64,000 nt of DNA, from positions 62,001 through 126,000 of the forward strand of contig NZ_BJML01000008.1 of the NCBI RefSeq assembly GCF_006539145.1, in the 5' to 3' direction. This document shows positions 45,274-53,991 of the stretch, piece after piece. The notes under the pieces were generated by a model. It saw only the letters and a program-made list of their open reading frames with translations. It made no database searches and was not told the origin of the DNA. The first letter of the stretch is position 1. The number at the start of each line of letters is the position of its first letter. The stretch comes from Microbacterium testaceum (GTDB taxonomy: Bacteria; Actinomycetota; Actinomycetes; Actinomycetales; Microbacteriaceae). Position numbers and translations under genes: made by a program.

Positions 45274-46440
45274 TCAGTGGAAGAGCCAGGAGAGGAGCCG
45301 ATGGATCCAGCGCTTCGGCTGTGAGCTGTCTCCACTCATGCGGCTATGCCCCGCCCCATCGATCGAAAGGGGTGGCGTTGCGTCCTCGTCGGTCGGTGTG
45401 AGACGTATGTCCGCGGAGGGAGCCGTCTCGCGTTCCGTCGCCGTGATCGTGACCGTGGGCTCAGCCTGGGGTGACGGGGGAGTCGCGCTCACGTTCCCCG
45501 CATGACGGTCGCTCGGCTGCGGAGAAGGTGGGGACCCCGTTGTGGCAGCAGCTGCAGGCTCTGTTTGCACTCTCGGTCGGGCCGGCCGCCGATGTACGGC
45601 ACGCACGGCCGCGACATCCTCCACCCGCGCCCACCCGGAACCGTAGGCGAAACCGACCGCGTTGGGTCCGTACCATAGCCGCTCACCGCTCAGGACTTCC
45701 CGTAGGAATTCTCGTGCGTCGTAGTTTCCCGCGCTCGTGAGGGATCGTCCATCATCGGCCATGCGCATCACCGTGGCACCCACCCACAGGCGGACTCGCC
45801 CCGTGTGCCCCGGCTCCCACGGACGCGCCTCCACGGAGCGACCAGGCGCTTGGAAAACGCGAAGGCGGGCCGCTGGCTGCCGGAAAAGCGCGCGCTTCAG
45901 CTGGGGACTGGTGGCGCTTTCGGGAAGTAACCAGATCACGTCGGCACCGGCGTGTCTTCGCGCGCTCGTGCGCGCGGCGAAATCGGTCGTCCAGCGTTGC
46001 ACTTCGATGGCATGCGGACGCGGTCCGTCCACCCACACGTCGGCGTGGGCGTACTCCGGGAACGCTGCGTAGCCGAGGTCGGCGCAGAGCATGGCCAGCC
46101 TCTGCTGGAGCCAAGTGTGCTCGGCGGACGGAGGGCCGCCGCGAGAAACCCTTCCGAACGCGTGCCCACAATCGACGGTTCCCGGCCTGTTCCTGAGGAA
46201 GCGGGTCCCGTTCGATCGCTGGACCTTGACCAGTTCAGCCCGACATCCCGGCTTCGGACAGATCAAATCACCCGTCTGGCTCCCCGTGATCAGCTTCCAG
46301 TCGTCCGGGTCGTATACCCATAGGGGGTGCCGACGCCACAAATCGCGCCGTTGCGCATGGGTCTTCATCTGCTGCGAGTGGTCGCGGTGCTGCATGCCGA
46401 TCCCTTGGTCTACGAACGCGGTGTAGCGAGGGTACGGCAT
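45274..46440 (-). CDS. CoiA-like protein (competence-associated nuclease-like domain)
   Basis: A 388-residue protein. The N-terminal third has Cys pairs CPKPGC and a C/H pair in DCGH that may bind zinc. Then comes SAEHTWLQQRLAMLCADLGYAAFPEYAHADVWVD ... HAIEVQRWTTDF, with the spaced E, D and E-x-Q residues of CoiA-type/PD-(D/E)XK-like nuclease domains. The C-terminal ~100 residues are Pro/Ser/Thr-rich and end in WIHRLLSWLFH, a possible membrane-binding helix. ATG 46440 is chosen because the CoiA-like N-terminus begins there; ATG 46563 is an alternative. It faces away from comEA. Confidence 0.7.
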   Translation of the reverse strand: MPYPRYTAFVDQGIGMQHRDHSQQMKTHAQRRDLWRRHPLWVYDPDDWKLITGSQTGDLICPKPGCRAELVKVQRSNGTRFLRNRPGTVDCGHAFGRVSRGGPPSAEHTWLQQRLAMLCADLGYAAFPEYAHADVWVDGPRPHAIEVQRWTTDFAARTSARRHAGADVIWLLPESATSPQLKRALFRQPAARLRVFQAPGRSVEARPWEPGHTGRVRLWVGATVMRMADDGRSLTSAGNYDAREFLREVLSGERLWYGPNAVGFAYGSGWARVEDVAAVRAVHRRPARPRVQTEPAAAATTGSPPSPQPSDRHAGNVSATPPSPQAEPTVTITATERETAPSADIRLTPTDEDATPPLSIDGAGHSRMSGDSSQPKRWIHRLLSWLFH

Positions 46441-46616
46441 GGGCGGGACGACGACCGCGAAAACGGTGATGGCTCCGGAGGCGGAGAACTCCCCGCCTCC
46501 CACCGAGGAGGAGAAGGCCTGAGCGAGCAGGGCGTGCGGGTCCTCCACATCAGAAGAATGCATGTGGCTGTCCACCGGCTGGCGTTTGCACTCCACGCGG
46601 AGGAGGACCGTTTGTC

Positions 46617-46628
46617 TAGCGTCGTGGC
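46617..46628 (+). promoter_or_regulatory. Candidate leaderless promoter of comEA
   Basis: TAGCGT at 46617-46622 lies six bases before GTG 46629, and no ribosome binding site is present. No convincing -35 is seen. Confidence 0.4.
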
Positions 46629-47324
46629 GTGACCGACCGGCCCCTCTCCACGAACGCGGCGACGCCGGGCGCCCCGCGCGAAACGGAGCAGGGTCCAGGC
46701 AGCGCAGAGCGTGATTCCGCCGGACCCGCGATGGGCGCACTGCCCCCTCGAGCCCGCCTCGGAATCGGGGCGGTGATCGTCCTGGTGCTCCTCGCCTTCG
46801 CCGTCACGATCGGCATCGGCATGCTGCGGGGCGCGACGGGTGCCCAGATCGTCGAACCGACGCCGTCATCTTCTTCGTCGCCCGCGGGTCTGCCCGCCGG
46901 AACGGGACTGTACGTCCACGTCGCGGGCGCGGTGCGTGAGCCGGGGCTGTACCGGTTGGATGCCGGCGACCGGGTCGCCGATGCGATCGGTCGCGCCGGA
47001 GGCTTCTCCGACGATGCGCAGCGCGACGCGGTCAACCTGGCGCGTCCCGTGGCCGACGGCGAGCAGATCGTCGTTCCCCTTGTCGGCGCCGAGACCGTCG
47101 CCCCCGCCTCCGGTGCGGGCGGCGGCGCCAGCGGACCTCTCGACCTCAACACCGCCACACGCGAACAACTCGACGAGCTCCCGCGCGTCGGGCCGGCGAT
47201 GGCCGACCGCATCCTGGAGTGGCGCAAGACGAATGGGCGTTTCACGAGCGTCGACGATCTGCTGTCGGTCCCGGGCATCGGCGAGAAGATGCTCGCCGGA
47301 CTTCGCGACCTGGTGCGCGTGTGA
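46629..47324 (+). CDS. comEA: ComEA family DNA-binding protein
   Basis: A 231-residue membrane-anchored protein: cytoplasmic start, one membrane helix (residues ~44-66), an SLBB-type domain (~93-150, YVHVAGAVREPGLYRLDAGDRVADAI) and a C-terminal helix-hairpin-helix DNA-binding domain (LDLNTATREQLDELPRVGPAMADRILEWR). In competent bacteria ComEA binds incoming double-stranded DNA outside the membrane. It overlaps comEC (GTGA). Confidence 0.93.
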   Translation: MTDRPLSTNAATPGAPRETEQGPGSAERDSAGPAMGALPPRARLGIGAVIVLVLLAFAVTIGIGMLRGATGAQIVEPTPSSSSSPAGLPAGTGLYVHVAGAVREPGLYRLDAGDRVADAIGRAGGFSDDAQRDAVNLARPVADGEQIVVPLVGAETVAPASGAGGGASGPLDLNTATREQLDELPRVGPAMADRILEWRKTNGRFTSVDDLLSVPGIGEKMLAGLRDLVRV

Positions 47325-49675
47325 AGGGCCGACCCGGTGCGCGCCGACGTTCTCTTCGTGCGGTCTCCGTCGCCGCAGCGACCTGGGCCGCCGCGGGCGG
47401 GGCGACGATGGTCTCGGATGCCACCGTGTTCTCGGTGGTGCTCACCGTCGCTGCGTCCGCGGCCACCGCACTCTACGCGTGGCGACGCACCGCGCTCCTC
47501 GCCGTCGTGGCCGTCGCCCTCGCTTGTTCGGCTGCCACGGCGGGGGCCGTGGCGTCGGTGAGTCCGGCCCGGGGGCAGATCGCCGCCCTCGAGACCGACG
47601 GGGGACGACACCTCGAGCTCGAGGTCGTCGTCACCGGGCGCATCGACGGTTCGCCCGACGGCGGTGCCTGGTTCGACGCGGTCGCCACACGCGTTCGCGC
47701 GGGGAAGCTCGCCGTGACGGGCACGATCCCCGCTCGCGTCCTCGTCGATCCGGAGGGACGTTCGGCGCTGGCCGATGCGAGCATGGGGAGCGAGGTCCGG
47801 CTGACCGGACGGGCCGTGCCCTCCGACCCGGCGGATCGAGCCGCTCTCGTCGTGCGGGCGAGCTCGATCGAAACCGCCTCGGCCCCGGGCGGGGTGTGGG
47901 CCGTCTTCGAGGGGCTCCGCGACGGTCTCGTGGCCTCGACACGGGGCCTCCCACAGCCGGGGGCAGGTCTCGTCCCCGGACTCGCCGTGGGCGACACCTC
48001 CAGCCTCGACCCCGCCACCGAGGCCGCCATGAACGCCTCGTCGCTGTCGCACCTCACCGCGGTCTCTGGCGCGAACTGCGCGATCGTCGTCGGTGCGGCG
48101 TTCGCCGTGCTGGCTCTCTGCGGAGCGTCCCGAGGCGCACGGGTGGTGGGGGCGATGCTGGTGCTGACCGCTTTCGTGGCTCTCGTGACGCCCGAGCCCA
48201 GCGTCGTCCGCGCCGCCGCCATGGCGACGGTGGCGATGATCGCCCTCGCGCTCGGGCGCCCCGCGATCGGTGTGGCGGTGCTGTCGCTCGCGGTGACGGT
48301 TCTTCTCGTGATCGACCCGTGGCTCTCCCGATCCCTCGGCTTCGCTCTCTCGGCCGCCGCCACCGGGGCTCTGCTGGTGCTCGCCCGGCCGCTGGCCACC
48401 GGCCTGGAACGATGGATGCCACGCGCCCTCGCCCTGACCCTGGCGGTGCCCACCTCGGCCCAGCTCGTCTGCGGACCGCTCATCGTGCTGATCGATCCGC
48501 ACGTCCCCTTGCTGGGCGTCGCGGCTAACCTCGTCGCCGACCCGGCCGCCGCCCCGGCGACGATCGCGGGGGCCCTGGCCTGTATCGCCCCGTTGCCCTG
48601 GCTACGAGACGGACTGACCGCACTCGCCTGGGTGCCGGCGGCCTGGATCGCCGCCGTCGCGCACACGACCGCGGCGGTGGCGGCGCAGAACCTGCCGTGG
48701 CCCGACGGGCTGTTCGGGGCGACGCTGCTGGCTGCGGTCGGAGCCGCCATCAGCCTCGCCGTCATCCGGCCTCGAAGGCTGCCGAGAATCACCGCTCTGG
48801 CCTCCGCCGCCGTCGCCGTCGTGCTCGGCCTCGTGCTCGGGCAGACGGCCGTGCGCACGGTGGCAGGGCCGCTCACGGTTCCTGCCGCGTGGCAGGTGGC
48901 GATGTGCGACGTGGGCCAGGGCGACGCGACGCTGTGGCGATCGGGGCACGCCGTGGCTCTCGTCGATACCGGACCCGAGCCGGAGGCTCTGACCCACTGC
49001 CTGCAGACGTTCGGGGTGGAGCGCTTGGCCGTTGTCGTCCTCACGCATTTCGATCTCGACCACGTGGGCGGATCGTCGGCGATCGTGGGCCGGGTGGACC
49101 TCCTCGTCCACGGGCCGCCCGACGAGGCGAACGACGAGCGGCTCCTCGACCGGTTCGCGGCCGCAGGAGCCCGCCTCCAGCTCGCGACGATCGGGATGAC
49201 GGGAGCCGTGGGCACCACGCGATGGCAGGCGCTCGGCCCGCTGCCGAACGTCGAACCCGGCAACGACGCCTCGGTCGCCCTCGACGTCGTCGGAGCGGGT
49301 TTCCCGCGCACCGTGCTCCTGGGCGACCTGGGTGAGCAGGCGCAATACACCCTCCGCCGGCGCATCGACGTCCCCCGCGTGCAGGTCGTGAAGGTCTCGC
49401 ACCACGGCAGCGCCGATCAGGATGCCGAGCTCTACCGCGCTCTGCACCCCACGGTCGGGCTCATCGGCGTCGGCGCCGACAACGACTACGGTCATCCGAC
49501 CGCGAAGCTCCTCGGCCTCCTGACGGCTCTCGGAACGACCGCGGCACGCACCGATCGTGACGGCGCACTCGCGGTCTGGCTCGATGCAGACGGACGGTTG
49601 ACGCTGTGGCGGGAGCGAGCCGACGCGGGGATCGGCGACTCGCCGCCGCCCGGCGATGTCGGAACCGATCGGTAG
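47321..49675 (+). CDS. comEC: ComEC/Rec2 family DNA uptake channel
   Basis: A 784-residue membrane protein. An N-terminal DUF4131-type part (~residues 1-190) is followed by the competence domain with LTAVSGANCAIVVG and many membrane helices (~residues 210-510), and a C-terminal metallo-beta-lactamase domain with HFDLDHVGG and KVSHHGSAD. It imports single-stranded DNA through the inner membrane. The three-domain layout is complete with no frameshift. The GTG start overlaps the comEA stop. Confidence 0.94.
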   Translation: MKGRPGARRRSLRAVSVAAATWAAAGGATMVSDATVFSVVLTVAASAATALYAWRRTALLAVVAVALACSAATAGAVASVSPARGQIAALETDGGRHLELEVVVTGRIDGSPDGGAWFDAVATRVRAGKLAVTGTIPARVLVDPEGRSALADASMGSEVRLTGRAVPSDPADRAALVVRASSIETASAPGGVWAVFEGLRDGLVASTRGLPQPGAGLVPGLAVGDTSSLDPATEAAMNASSLSHLTAVSGANCAIVVGAAFAVLALCGASRGARVVGAMLVLTAFVALVTPEPSVVRAAAMATVAMIALALGRPAIGVAVLSLAVTVLLVIDPWLSRSLGFALSAAATGALLVLARPLATGLERWMPRALALTLAVPTSAQLVCGPLIVLIDPHVPLLGVAANLVADPAAAPATIAGALACIAPLPWLRDGLTALAWVPAAWIAAVAHTTAAVAAQNLPWPDGLFGATLLAAVGAAISLAVIRPRRLPRITALASAAVAVVLGLVLGQTAVRTVAGPLTVPAAWQVAMCDVGQGDATLWRSGHAVALVDTGPEPEALTHCLQTFGVERLAVVVLTHFDLDHVGGSSAIVGRVDLLVHGPPDEANDERLLDRFAAAGARLQLATIGMTGAVGTTRWQALGPLPNVEPGNDASVALDVVGAGFPRTVLLGDLGEQAQYTLRRRIDVPRVQVVKVSHHGSADQDAELYRALHPTVGLIGVGADNDYGHPTAKLLGLLTALGTTAARTDRDGALAVWLDADGRLTLWRERADAGIGDSPPPGDVGTDR

Positions 49676-49684
49676 GCTGGGAGA
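49673..49684 (+). promoter_or_regulatory. Candidate leaderless promoter of holA
   Basis: TAGGCT at 49673-49678, overlapping the comEC stop, lies six bases before GTG 49685. GGGAGA between them could instead act as a weak ribosome site. Confidence 0.4.
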
Positions 49685-50722
49685 GTGACCCCGGCTCCCC
49701 GACGCTCCGCCCCCGCAAAGGCGAAGTCGACCATTCCTCAGGTCTCGTGGCGCTCTCCGCAACCCGCGCCCCTCGTCCTCGTCTCAGGCCCCGAAGAGGT
49801 CTGCGCGGAGCGCGCGATCGCGGGCATCCGATCGATGTTGAAGAGCGAAGACCCCAGCCTCGAGGTCACCGACATCCGTGCCGACGACTACGCCGCCGGC
49901 ACCCTGCTCAGTGTCACGTCGCCCTCCCTGTTCGGCGAGCCGCGTCTCGTCCGCGTCAGCGGCGTCGAGAAGTGCACCGACACCTTCCTCACCGAGGCGG
50001 TGTCGTACCTCGCCCACCCCCAGGACGGCGCCACGGTGGTCTTGCGGCACACCGGCGCGAGCGTTCGCGGCAAGAAGCTGCTCGACGGCATCCGTGCCGG
50101 TCAGGGCAATGGCATAGAGATCGCCTGCCCCGCCGTCAAGCGCGACTCCGACCGCTTCGACTTCGCCGTCGGCGAGTTCAAGGCTGCGCACAAGCGCATC
50201 GCCCCGGTCGCTCTGCGCTCTCTCGTCTCGGCGTTCGCCGACGATCTCACCGAGCTCGCCGCCGCCTGCCAGCAGCTCATCTCCGACGTCCCCGGCGACA
50301 TCGACGAGCGCACCGTCGAGCGCTACTACGGGGGGCGCGTCGAGACCTCGGCCTTCACCGTGGCCGACACCGCCATCGCCGGCCAGTACGGCCCCGCTCT
50401 TCTCGCGCTGCGGCACGCGCTGGCATCCGGAGCCGACCCGGTGCCGCTCGTCGCCGCCGTCGCCATGAAGCTGCGCACGATGGCCCGCGTCGCGGGAACC
50501 CGGGAGTCGTCGTCGGTGCTCGCCCAGCGCCTCGGCATGAAGGACTGGCAGGTCGACCGCGCCCGCCGCGACCTCGTCGGGTGGACCGGAAACACGCTGG
50601 GCATGGCGATCCACGCCACCGCACGCGCCGACGCCGAGGTCAAAGGCGCGTCGCGAGACCCCGTCTTCGCTCTCGAGCGCATGATCACGATCATCGCGAC
50701 CCGGGCACCCTACGGCGGCTAG
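49685..50722 (+). CDS. holA: DNA polymerase III subunit delta
   Basis: A 345-residue clamp-loader subunit of the AAA+ fold that opens the sliding clamp. It shows PLVLVSGPEEVCAERAI, the SLFGEPRLVRVSGVE segment, VAMKLRTMARV and LGMKDWQVDRARRDL, typical of actinobacterial HolA. It lies 9 bases after comEC, the usual order in Actinobacteria. Confidence 0.93.
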   Translation: MTPAPRRSAPAKAKSTIPQVSWRSPQPAPLVLVSGPEEVCAERAIAGIRSMLKSEDPSLEVTDIRADDYAAGTLLSVTSPSLFGEPRLVRVSGVEKCTDTFLTEAVSYLAHPQDGATVVLRHTGASVRGKKLLDGIRAGQGNGIEIACPAVKRDSDRFDFAVGEFKAAHKRIAPVALRSLVSAFADDLTELAAACQQLISDVPGDIDERTVERYYGGRVETSAFTVADTAIAGQYGPALLALRHALASGADPVPLVAAVAMKLRTMARVAGTRESSSVLAQRLGMKDWQVDRARRDLVGWTGNTLGMAIHATARADAEVKGASRDPVFALERMITIIATRAPYGG

Positions 50723-50728
50723 CCGAGC

Positions 50729-50764
50729 GCTCGCCGTCGCGCCCCACGTGACGCGACGGCGAGC
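50729..50764. terminator. Two-way terminator between holA and the esterase gene
   Basis: A perfect 13-base stem GCTCGCCGTCGCG (50729-50741) / CGCGACGGCGAGC (50752-50764) with a 10-base loop fills the gap between the two convergent genes. Confidence 0.75.
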
Positions 50765-50770
50765 CCGAAG

Positions 50771-51547
50771 TCAGTCCGCAAAGCCCACTCGTGCGTCGAG
50801 GATCTCGAACAGACGCCGACGCCACGGGGTCGACGACCAGCCGTGGTCCGCACCGTCGACGACGGTGAGCGACGCACCCGGCAACAGTTCTGCGTACCGA
50901 GCGCCGTACTCCACCGGCACGATCGTGTCCTGCGTTCCGTGCACGACGTCGGCAGGACCGGTGTAGGTCGTAACAGGCCCGTAGACGTCGAGGCCCGCGG
51001 TCACCTCGTCGATGAACGCCATGCCCAGCGGCATCCCTCCGAAATCGAACCATCCCTGCTCGCGAGCCGGCGCGAGGGACTGGCCCTGGATCGCGTCGTG
51101 CACCGTGATGTCGTCGACGACGACGCCCGCCGGCGACCACAGCGTCAGCGTGCGAACGAGCTCGGGCACGCGAGCCGCGGCGAGAGCGGACTCCACCGCG
51201 CCGAGGCTGTGCGCCACGACATGGACGGGCCCCTCGACGGCGAAGGCACGGATCATGCCCACCACTTGGTCGACCTCGTCGCCGATCGTGATCTCCGAGA
51301 AAACACCATCACTCATGCCCTGACCGAGCCGGCTGTAACTGCGAACCACGGCGCCGCGCTCGACGAGGTGACGCGCGGCCTGAACGAACAGCTGATGCCC
51401 GCCGGTCGCGTCCGCGCTGAATCCGTGCACGAGCAGCACGCGCGGGGCGGCATCGGTAACGCCGGCGACGGGCTCCCACTGCCACCCGCGCAGGGTGCGA
51501 TCGCCGTGGGAGAGGGTGAGGGGGGTGAGGTGCGCGTCGGCGGCCAT
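50771..51547 (-). CDS. Alpha/beta hydrolase, probable hydroxycinnamate-type esterase
   Basis: A 258-residue alpha/beta hydrolase with a complete triad: Ser114 (VVAHSLGAVES), Asp207 (HGTQDTIVP) and His235 (DGADHGW). LLVHGFSADATGGHQLF and SYSRLGQGMSDG resemble the HGF...GHGxSDG pattern of cinnamoyl/feruloyl esterases. Its ATG overlaps the padC stop (TGATG). Being coupled to a phenolic acid decarboxylase suggests it frees hydroxycinnamic acids such as ferulate or p-coumarate from esters. The substrate is inferred from context. Confidence 0.8.
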   Translation of the reverse strand: MAADAHLTPLTLSHGDRTLRGWQWEPVAGVTDAAPRVLLVHGFSADATGGHQLFVQAARHLVERGAVVRSYSRLGQGMSDGVFSEITIGDEVDQVVGMIRAFAVEGPVHVVAHSLGAVESALAAARVPELVRTLTLWSPAGVVVDDITVHDAIQGQSLAPAREQGWFDFGGMPLGMAFIDEVTAGLDVYGPVTTYTGPADVVHGTQDTIVPVEYGARYAELLPGASLTVVDGADHGWSSTPWRRRLFEILDARVGFAD

Positions 51548-52074
51548 CAGTTCGTCCGGTCCGACCAGCCGGCGGGCAGGTCGCCGGGGGCGGTGTCGAT
51601 CACGGTCTCGTCGTTCTCGCCGACGTGCTCGAAGAGCGTGATGTGGGCGAACTCCGGAACGACGTAGATCGGGTAAGTGGGACCCTCGTCGCGATAGCGC
51701 TGCATGTCGTCGAGGTGGTCGTTCTGGAAGAGCACGGTCTTGTGCCCGTCGACTTCGATCCAGCGGGGGAAGAAGATGGTGCCGTGCAGCACGCGCGACG
51801 CGGGGAGCACATTGACGACGACGCTCGTACCCGTCGGCTCGTTCCACGAGACCTTGTAGACATCCGTCGCGAGAGCGACGAGGTCCACGGTCTGATCCTT
51901 CACCCAGCGGCCGCCGACGTGACCGCTGTGGATGCGGTAGTCGATCGTGGTGGCGTTCTTGACGTACATCTCGTATTGCCAGCCGTTGGCGTAGGTATAG
52001 ATGAAGCGATGTCCGACGATGCCGGACAGGTCCTGGGGAGGTTCGGGGCGGGCGACGGTGGTGGTGATCTCCAT
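51547..52074 (-). CDS. padC: Phenolic acid decarboxylase
   Basis: A 175-residue enzyme that decarboxylates p-coumaric, ferulic and caffeic acids to vinylphenols, without a cofactor. The family segment [17 protein letters not shown] then [19 protein letters not shown] is unmistakable. The known catalytic residues of the B. subtilis enzyme (Tyr11, Tyr13, Arg41, Glu64) line up with Tyr26, Tyr28, Arg56 and Glu79 here. ATG 52074 fits; an upstream ATG at 52113 lies inside the promoter. First gene of the operon, divergent from marR. Confidence 0.93.
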   Translation of the reverse strand: MEITTTVARPEPPQDLSGIVGHRFIYTYANGWQYEMYVKNATTIDYRIHSGHVGGRWVKDQTVDLVALATDVYKVSWNEPTGTSVVVNVLPASRVLHGTIFFPRWIEVDGHKTVLFQNDHLDDMQRYRDEGPTYPIYVVPEFAHITLFEHVGENDETVIDTAPGDLPAGWSDRTN

Positions 52075-52135
52075 GGAATGAGTTTGTGACCAAACTAGTT
52101 CTGTGTCAAACATATTTCCGGCCTACACTTCGACG
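52075..52135. promoter_or_regulatory. padC and marR divergent promoters with MarR-type operator
   Basis: On the minus strand, TTGACA (52104-52109) and CAAACT (52081-52086) are 17 bases apart, and the -10 ends 6 bases before the padC ATG. The perfect dyad AGTTTGTGACCAAACT (52081-52096) covers that -10. A wider imperfect dyad is centred on ACTAGT (52093-52098). On the plus strand TACACT (52124-52129) ends 6 bases before marR ATG 52136. This fits repression of both genes by MarR, relieved by phenolic acids. Confidence 0.72.
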
Positions 52136-52585
52136 ATGGACGATGGCATCACTCGCACCGCCGGCTCGCTCGCACACCAGCTCGGTCCGCTGCGCCGTGC
52201 CGTCCTCCGGGCGTCCCGATCGGCCGCCGACCTCCCGGACATTCCCGAAGCGCAGATCGAGGTCATGCGCTCGCTGGCGGCGACGGGGGAGAGCGCGCCG
52301 TCCGATCTCGCCGATACGCTCGGCCTCGCCCGGTCGACCATCAGCAACCTGCTCTCGCAGATGCAGGGTGCACGGCTCATCGAGCGGCACCTGGTCGCCG
52401 GCGACGGACGACGCACCAGCGTCGGACTCACGCCGCTCGCCGAGACGCGCCTGCGCGCATTCGACGAGTCCGCGGCCCATATCCTCGCCGCAGCTCTTCG
52501 GGACCTCTCCCCGGGGGATGTCGCCACGATTGCCGCGGCCCTGCCCGCCCTCGAGCGACTGCAGCACCGCATCGTCGGCGGTTGA
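52136..52585 (+). CDS. MarR family transcriptional regulator of the padC operon
   Basis: A 149-residue regulator with the MarR winged helix: IEVMRSLAATGESAPSDLADTLGLARSTISNLLSQMQGARLIERH followed by the wing DGRRTSVGLTPLAETRL. Divergent from padC across the shared operator, so it most likely represses padC-esterase and is released by hydroxycinnamates. It is MarR-type, not the PadR family that controls padC in Firmicutes. ATG 52136 is preferred because the candidate -10 lies just upstream. Confidence 0.88.
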   Translation: MDDGITRTAGSLAHQLGPLRRAVLRASRSAADLPDIPEAQIEVMRSLAATGESAPSDLADTLGLARSTISNLLSQMQGARLIERHLVAGDGRRTSVGLTPLAETRLRAFDESAAHILAAALRDLSPGDVATIAAALPALERLQHRIVGG

Positions 52586-52629
52586 CGGCCCCCCGGCAGC
52601 GCGGCACGATCGGCCGGCGCGCAACGCAA

Positions 52630-52660
52630 AGGCCCGCCCCGTGGAACACGGGACGGGCCT
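52630..52660 (-). terminator. Terminator of rpsT
   Basis: On the minus strand a 14-base stem AGGCCCGTCCCGTG / CACGGGGCGGGCCT (one G-U) with a TTC loop is followed by TTTGCGTTGC. It starts 17 bases after the rpsT stop. Confidence 0.85.
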
Positions 52661-52676
52661 GGAAAAGATCTGCGAC

Positions 52677-52937
52677 TCAGAGAGCGGCGACCGACTTCGC
52701 GATGGCCGACTTGCGGTTCGCGGCCTGGTTCTGGTGGATGACACCCTTGCTCACGGCCTTGTCGAGCTTCTTGGTCGCGGTGGCGAGCGCCTTGAGGGCT
52801 GCTTCCTTGTCGCCGGCCACGACGGCCTCCTTGGTGCGACGCACGTGCGTGCGGAGCTCGCTCTTCACGGCCTTGTTGCGCTCGCGCGCCTTCTCGTTGG
52901 TCTTGTTGCGCTTGATCTGCGACTTGATGTTCGCCAC
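52677..52937 (-). CDS. rpsT: 30S ribosomal protein S20
   Basis: An 86-residue basic protein opening [21 protein letters not shown] and ending [22 protein letters not shown], typical of S20, which binds 16S rRNA early in 30S assembly. The start is GTG at 52937, fixed by the conserved N-terminus, yet no ribosome binding site precedes it (ACCCTCGAC). A candidate -10 TAGACT (53051-53056, minus) would give a ~110-base leader. It is a single-gene transcript. Confidence 0.97.
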   Translation of the reverse strand: MANIKSQIKRNKTNEKARERNKAVKSELRTHVRRTKEAVVAGDKEAALKALATATKKLDKAVSKGVIHQNQAANRKSAIAKSVAAL

Positions 52938-53056
52938 GTCGAGGGTCTTTCGTTCGAATGAGTATGGGATTGTGCCGGGCGAGCGGTAGAGGGGCGCTGC
53001 ACCGGCGATCGTGGAGGTCGGGAAAAACCCCACACGCAAGCCAAGAGCCGAGTCTA

Positions 53057-53779
53057 TCAGGTCGATGCCTCGATCGTGGTGAGCGCCACCTCCAGCAGCG
53101 CGTTGAAAACGCGCGGGCGCATCGCCGTGACGAGGTGCGTCGTGCGTGGAACCACGATGAGCTCCGCGTGCGGGGCGACGGTGAGGAACACCCGCTCGTT
53201 CATCCGGAGCTGATCCCATTGACCGTTCACGAACCACAGGGGCACGTCGATTCGACGAAGGGCTGCCACGACGTCGAGCTCAGCGAGAGCCGACAGGGCC
53301 GTGTCCTGCGCGTCGAAGGCGTACCCGCCGGCACCGAAGTCGGGCCGTGTCTCAGGAGGGAGGGTGCGGTCGAGCATGCGGTTCGTGAGTCCCAGACCGC
53401 GATCGGGGAGGCTGTCGAAACGCCGCGTGAAGAAGCTGTACGCGGACAGCCCGATTCCGCGGGGGAGCGAGGTGCACGACGCCGCCACGAACCCCGCCAC
53501 CGGAGGCCGGTCCTCGCCGCCCACGTACTCGATACCGAGCAACCCACCCATGGAATGCCCCACCAGCAGCACGGGCCCGAGCCTCGCGGCATCCCGAACC
53601 GCGCCATCGATGGTCGCGAATGCCTCATCGAGCGAGAACACCTCGCCCCGGCGCGTCCCGTGCCCCGGGAGATCGACGGCGGCGACGGGCGTGCCGCGGT
53701 CCCGCAAGCGCGCGACCTGCGCCCGCCACATCGTCGAGGACGTGCGGATGCCGTGCACGAGCACGACCTGGACCGCCAT
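53057..53779 (-). CDS. Alpha/beta hydrolase
   Basis: A 240-residue alpha/beta hydrolase with opening [23 protein letters not shown] and nucleophile Ser76 in [19 protein letters not shown] may hold the acid and TTHLV the His. Substrate unknown; it could be an esterase, lipase or C-C hydrolase. It stands alone between rpsT and lepA. Confidence 0.85.
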   Translation of the reverse strand: MAVQVVLVHGIRTSSTMWRAQVARLRDRGTPVAAVDLPGHGTRRGEVFSLDEAFATIDGAVRDAARLGPVLLVGHSMGGLLGIEYVGGEDRPPVAGFVAASCTSLPRGIGLSAYSFFTRRFDSLPDRGLGLTNRMLDRTLPPETRPDFGAGGYAFDAQDTALSALAELDVVAALRRIDVPLWFVNGQWDQLRMNERVFLTVAPHAELIVVPRTTHLVTAMRPRVFNALLEVALTTIEAST

Positions 53780-53831
53780 GGCATCCAGGGTAGAAGCACG
53801 AGAACCGCCGGGCGCCCAGGCCCCGCCGCGT

Positions 53832-53899
53832 CGAGATCACGTGACCTGGACGAGGACACCCGACATGCAGTGGGGCCTCGGCCAGGTCACGTGATCTCG
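53832..53899. repeat. 68-base hyphenated palindrome upstream of lepA
   Basis: Perfect 18-base arms at 53832-53849 and 53882-53899, beginning CGAGATCACGTGACCTGG, are extended by CGAGG (53851-53855) / CCTCG (53876-53880) after one mismatch, giving 24-base arms and a 20-base loop. Each arm itself holds the palindrome ATCACGTGA-like CACGTG. No T-run follows; it lies in the 212-base gap between the hydrolase start and lepA. Confidence 0.75.
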
Positions 53900-53991
53900 C
53901 GCCGGAAGCAGGGCACCAGGAGCGCCGGATGCCAGAACCCCGAGCACCCGGGGACGGCGATGTCGGCGCACCACCGTAGAATCGACGGAAC

